A DNA stretch of 35,984 nucleotides, taken from contig QXWX01000072.1 in assembly GCA_009911175.1 (NCBI GenBank), positions 1 through 35,984 of the forward strand, read 5' to 3'. A program made the position numbers and the translations under genes. The notes below the pieces were generated by a model, which was not told where the DNA came from, made no database searches, and saw only the letters and a list, made by a program, of their open reading frames with translations. Source of the stretch: Lachnospiraceae bacterium (GTDB lineage Bacteria; Bacillota_A; Clostridia; Lachnospirales; Lachnospiraceae). Of the stretch, positions 33,785 to 35,984 are shown piece after piece; position 1 is the first letter of the stretch; each line of letters begins with the position of its first letter.

Positions 33785-34471
33785 ATGACATGGAGGGAAA
33801 GGACGGCAGAATTGCTGAAAAAATATAAGCATGGATGGGTATTCAGCTATTTTCTGGTCTATATGCCGTGGTTTTTATATCTGGAGAAGCATGTGACAAA
33901 GAATTATCATGTCATCCATTCGGCGATTGATGATGAGATCCCGTTTATCGAATATTTCATTGTGCCGTATTTACTGTGGTTTGTATTTATCGCGGCGGTG
34001 ATGCTGTACTTCTTTTTTACGGATGTAGAAGGATTTTACAGGCTTGCGAAGCTGATGTTCGCGGGAATGACCATTTTTCTGATTGTATCCACGCTGGTTC
34101 CCAACGGTCTGAATATCAGGCCCTATGCGTTCGAGCGGGATAATATTTTCGTAGATATGGTAAAGCTTTTGTACCGGGCGGATACGCCGACCAATGTGAT
34201 GCCCAGCATCCATGTATATAATTCTCTGGCTGCTTGTATCGCCATCAGCCAGAGCCGCGCGCTGCAGAAGCACAGGGCGGTCTGTACAGGGGCTTATGCA
34301 CTTGCGGCGCTGATCATTATGGCAACGATGTTTTTGAAGCAGCATTCCGTGATCGACGTGGCGTCGGCGGCCGTGATGGCGCATATGCTGTACCAGTTTT
34401 TCTATGTACCGGACGGGCGGCGGTATGCAGAGAGAAGGCTGTCGCAGACGGCAATGCTGCAGAATAAATGA
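33785..34471 (+). CDS. PAP2-family membrane phosphatase
   Basis: 228 residues with about five to six membrane segments. The phosphatase motifs are divergent but present: RPYAFER (about 118), NVMPSIHVYNSL (PSxH, about 138-149) and FLKQHSVIDVASA (the last catalytic His and Asp, about 183-195). The enzyme acts on lipid phosphates or pyrophosphates; a phosphatidate, diacylglycerol pyrophosphate or undecaprenyl substrate is possible, and the neighbouring lipid kinase gene is suggestive only. It has its own promoter. The ATG at 33785 follows GAGGGAGCG. Confidence 0.85.
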   Translation: MTWRERTAELLKKYKHGWVFSYFLVYMPWFLYLEKHVTKNYHVIHSAIDDEIPFIEYFIVPYLLWFVFIAAVMLYFFFTDVEGFYRLAKLMFAGMTIFLIVSTLVPNGLNIRPYAFERDNIFVDMVKLLYRADTPTNVMPSIHVYNSLAACIAISQSRALQKHRAVCTGAYALAALIIMATMFLKQHSVIDVASAAVMAHMLYQFFYVPDGRRYAERRLSQTAMLQNK

Positions 34472-34539
34472 TGTGACCGCAGAATGAAAAGTGTGAGTAT
34501 ATATAATGCAGACAGGATAATGAGGAGGAAAAAGGAACA

Positions 34540-35628
34540 ATGGGAAAGATTATGCTGACAGGAGACCGACCGACCGGAAAATTACACGTAGGCCACTATG
34601 TCGGTTCATTGAGAAGAAGGGTGGAGCTGCAGGAGTCCGGCGGATTTGACGATATATTTATTATGATTGCGGATGCCCAGGCGCTGACGGATAATGCGGA
34701 CAATCCGGAAAAGGTACGCCAGAATATCATTGAGGTGGCGCTGGATTATCTGGCATGCGGCCTGGATCCGGAGAAGTCCACGCTGTTCATCCAGTCCCAG
34801 GTGCCGGAGCTGTGCGAGCTGTCATTTTATTATATGAACCTGGTGACCGTGTCCAGACTGCAGAGGAACCCGACTGTAAAGTCCGAGATCCAGATGCGCA
34901 ATTTCGAGGCAAGCATTCCGGTGGGCTTCTTTACGTACCCCATCAGCCAGGCGGCGGATATCACCGCGTTTAAGGCAACCACGGTGCCGGTAGGGGAAGA
35001 CCAGCTTCCCATGCTGGAACAGACAAAGGAGATCGTGAGAAAGTTCAACTCTGTCTATGGGGATACTCTGGTAGAGCCGGAGATCCTGCTTCCGGACAAT
35101 CAGGCGTGCATGCGCCTCCCGGGAATCGACGGCAAGGCAAAGATGAGCAAGTCGCTGAATAACTGTATCTATCTTTCCGAGGAACCGGATGAGATCAAGC
35201 AGAAGGTGTTCAGCATGTTTACAGATCCCACTCATATTCGTATCGAGGACCCGGGCAAGCTGGAGGGCAACACGGTATTCACGTATCTGGATGCGTTCTG
35301 CAGGCCGGAGTATTTCCCGGAATTTCTGCCGGATTATACCAGCCTGGATGAGCTCAAGGCTCACTATAAACGGGGCGGTCTCGGCGATATGAAGGTAAAG
35401 CGTTTCCTCAACGCAGTCCTACAGGCGGAATTAGAACCCATCAGAAACCGGAGAAAGGAATACCAGAAGGATATTCCGTACGTTTATGAGATTCTCAGAA
35501 AGGGCAGTGAAAAGGCGGAAAGAAGAGCTGCGGAGACATTGCAGGATGTGAAGGCGGCCATGAAGATCAATTACTTTGACGACGCGGAACTGATCAGCAG
35601 CCAGGCGGAGCGGTTTCAGAAGCTTTAA
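34540..35628 (+). CDS. trpS: Tryptophanyl-tRNA synthetase
   Basis: 362 residues, class I synthetase that charges tRNA-Trp. The HIGH-type motif is [17 protein letters not shown] (8-24) and KMSKS is at 201-205. [14 protein letters not shown] is conserved. It is longer than the roughly 330-residue Bacillus type, with a somewhat different middle region ([17 protein letters not shown]), as in many clostridia. AGGAGGAAAAAGGA stands before the ATG. Only 68 bases separate it from the PAP2 gene; no T-box leader or separate promoter is seen there. Confidence 0.97.
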   Translation: MGKIMLTGDRPTGKLHVGHYVGSLRRRVELQESGGFDDIFIMIADAQALTDNADNPEKVRQNIIEVALDYLACGLDPEKSTLFIQSQVPELCELSFYYMNLVTVSRLQRNPTVKSEIQMRNFEASIPVGFFTYPISQAADITAFKATTVPVGEDQLPMLEQTKEIVRKFNSVYGDTLVEPEILLPDNQACMRLPGIDGKAKMSKSLNNCIYLSEEPDEIKQKVFSMFTDPTHIRIEDPGKLEGNTVFTYLDAFCRPEYFPEFLPDYTSLDELKAHYKRGGLGDMKVKRFLNAVLQAELEPIRNRRKEYQKDIPYVYEILRKGSEKAERRAAETLQDVKAAMKINYFDDAELISSQAERFQKL

Positions 35629-35681
35629 AGCTTCTTGATACAATTGCAAGGGCAAAAGAAAACGAATAAATTTCCAGATGA

Positions 35682-35701
35682 AAGGGGCTGTACAGCCCCT
35701 T
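35682..35701 (+). terminator. Perfect palindrome after trpS
   Basis: AAGGGGCTGT and ACAGCCCCTT are exactly complementary; TATTT follows. A likely trpS terminator, 54 bases after its stop. Confidence 0.65.
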
Positions 35702-35713
35702 ATTTCCGTAAAT

Positions 35714-35745
35714 AAAAAATCAAGGACATAAATCCTTGATTTTTT
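35714..35745 (-). terminator. Terminator of the tRNA-Arg gene (bidirectional)
   Basis: AAAAAATCAAGGA/TCCTTGATTTTTT, a 13-pair stem with a six-base loop, placed immediately downstream of the minus-strand tRNA gene. The symmetric A/T ends also serve trpS from the other side. Confidence 0.8.
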
Positions 35746-35750
35746 AAAAA

Positions 35751-35824
35751 CGTGCGATAGAGGATTCGAACCCCCGACCTTCTGGTCCGTAGCCAGACGC
35801 TCTATCCAGCTGAGCTAATCGCAC
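35751..35824 (-). tRNA. tRNA-Arg (anticodon ACG)
   Basis: 74 bases on the minus strand. The acceptor stem GTGCGAT pairs with ATCGCAC, with discriminator G. The D-arm is TAGCTCAGCTGGATAGAGC, the anticodon stem TCTGG/CCAGA holds the loop CTACGGA with ACG at 34-36, and the T-loop is GGTTCGAATCC. The A34 of ACG is expected to become inosine. CCA is not encoded. Confidence 0.95.
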
Positions 35825-35855
35825 ATATCTGATAAAGCCGTTCACAACATATGTT

Positions 35856-35884
35856 AGTATATAATATAGGAACGGCTTTGTCAA
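35856..35884 (-). promoter_or_regulatory. Near-consensus promoter of the tRNA-Arg gene
   Basis: On the minus strand TTGACA (35884-35879), a 17-base spacer and TATACT (35861-35856), about 32 bases before the mature tRNA. A perfect 10-base inverted repeat (AAAGCCGTTC at 35834-35843 and its complement at 35870-35879) brackets the -10 box and abuts the -35 box. Confidence 0.8.
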
Positions 35885-35963
35885 GTTTTTTTGAAAATTT
35901 ATTTTCCGTCTCCGTTGTTTTGCAACCATCAAATAGATTCCTTGAATCAAAACCCTTAATCTA

Positions 35964-35984
35964 TCCGCATTAGCGGACTTTTTT
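35964..35984 (+). terminator. Terminator-like hairpin at the right edge
   Basis: TCCGC/GCGGA around ATTA, followed by C and at least six T residues up to the window end. No plus-strand gene lies between trpS and this point, so what it terminates is not visible. Bases 35885-35963 show no gene. Confidence 0.5.

Noticed and set aside
34472..34539. T-box leader of trpS
   Set aside because: Only 68 bases lie between the PAP2 gene and trpS, with no T-box sequence, specifier loop or terminator.
35744..35950. 68-codon open frame on the minus strand
   Set aside because: It reads through the tRNA-Arg gene; the peptide LDRASGYGPEGRGFESS is the well-known false translation of a tRNA.

Overview
The window looks like a chromosomal segment from a Lachnospiraceae-type Firmicute. 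The grounds are strong AGGAGG ribosome binding sites, the Firmicute S10-spc-alpha gene order with a zinc-ribbon S14 and a KOW/L14e-like gene, a long L17, and the surrounding families (SleB-type hydrolase, Cof HAD phosphatase, YegS/DagK). The genus cannot be fixed from sequence alone.

Left end (1-3107, mostly minus strand): the edge of an integrated conjugative element. It holds a replication-initiator/HTH protein, a DUF5348 protein, a PcfB-family protein and the N-terminal part of a VirD4/TraG coupling protein. The coupling gene is cut where a typical group II intron 5' end (GTGCGAC) begins, and the intron would run off the window. To the right, the element abuts a zeta-toxin-like kinase gene that lacks its beginning.

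3173-7000: a class I rRNA-type methyltransferase gene (minus) and a large hybrid histidine kinase/response regulator (plus). The -35 box of the ribosomal promoter overlaps the kinase stop codon.

6997-24290: one long co-directional S10-spc-alpha superoperon: rpsJ-rplC-rplD-rplW-rplB-rpsS-rplV-rpsC-rplP-rpmC-rpsQ-rplN-rplX-rplE-rpsN-rpsH-rplF-rplR-rpsE-rpmD-rplO-secY-adk-KOW-infA-rpmJ-rpsM-rpsK-rpsD-rpoA-rplQ. It starts at a good sigma-A promoter with a 250-base leader, has an internal promoter before rpmJ, and ends at a strong terminator. The methionine aminopeptidase gene usually found between adk and infA is absent. Five intergenic gaps (rplW-rplB, rpmC-rpsQ, rpsH-rplF, adk-KOW, rpsM-rpsK) hold a family of small modular inverted repeats. 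Two of these gaps carry exact-period tandem arrays (3 x 100 bp and 3 x 84 bp). The basic unit is a 31-mer: 5-base complementary arms that change from copy to copy around a conserved 21-base core. The core shows compensatory base changes and a conserved tandem G-A mismatch. I regard this family as the most interesting, possibly undescribed, feature here.

24293-35984: single-gene and small-operon housekeeping genes. In order they are a secreted coiled-coil/SleB-type cell-wall hydrolase (minus), a Cof-type HAD phosphatase, undecaprenyl-diphosphatase uppP, a three-gene polar amino-acid ABC importer, an unusual SfsA-MutY fusion protein, a TetR regulator, a diacylglycerol-kinase-like lipid kinase, a PAP2-family membrane phosphatase, trpS, and a tRNA-Arg(ACG) gene on the minus strand with a near-consensus promoter. 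UppP, the lipid kinase and PAP2 together give a lipid phosphate and cell-envelope flavour to this arm.
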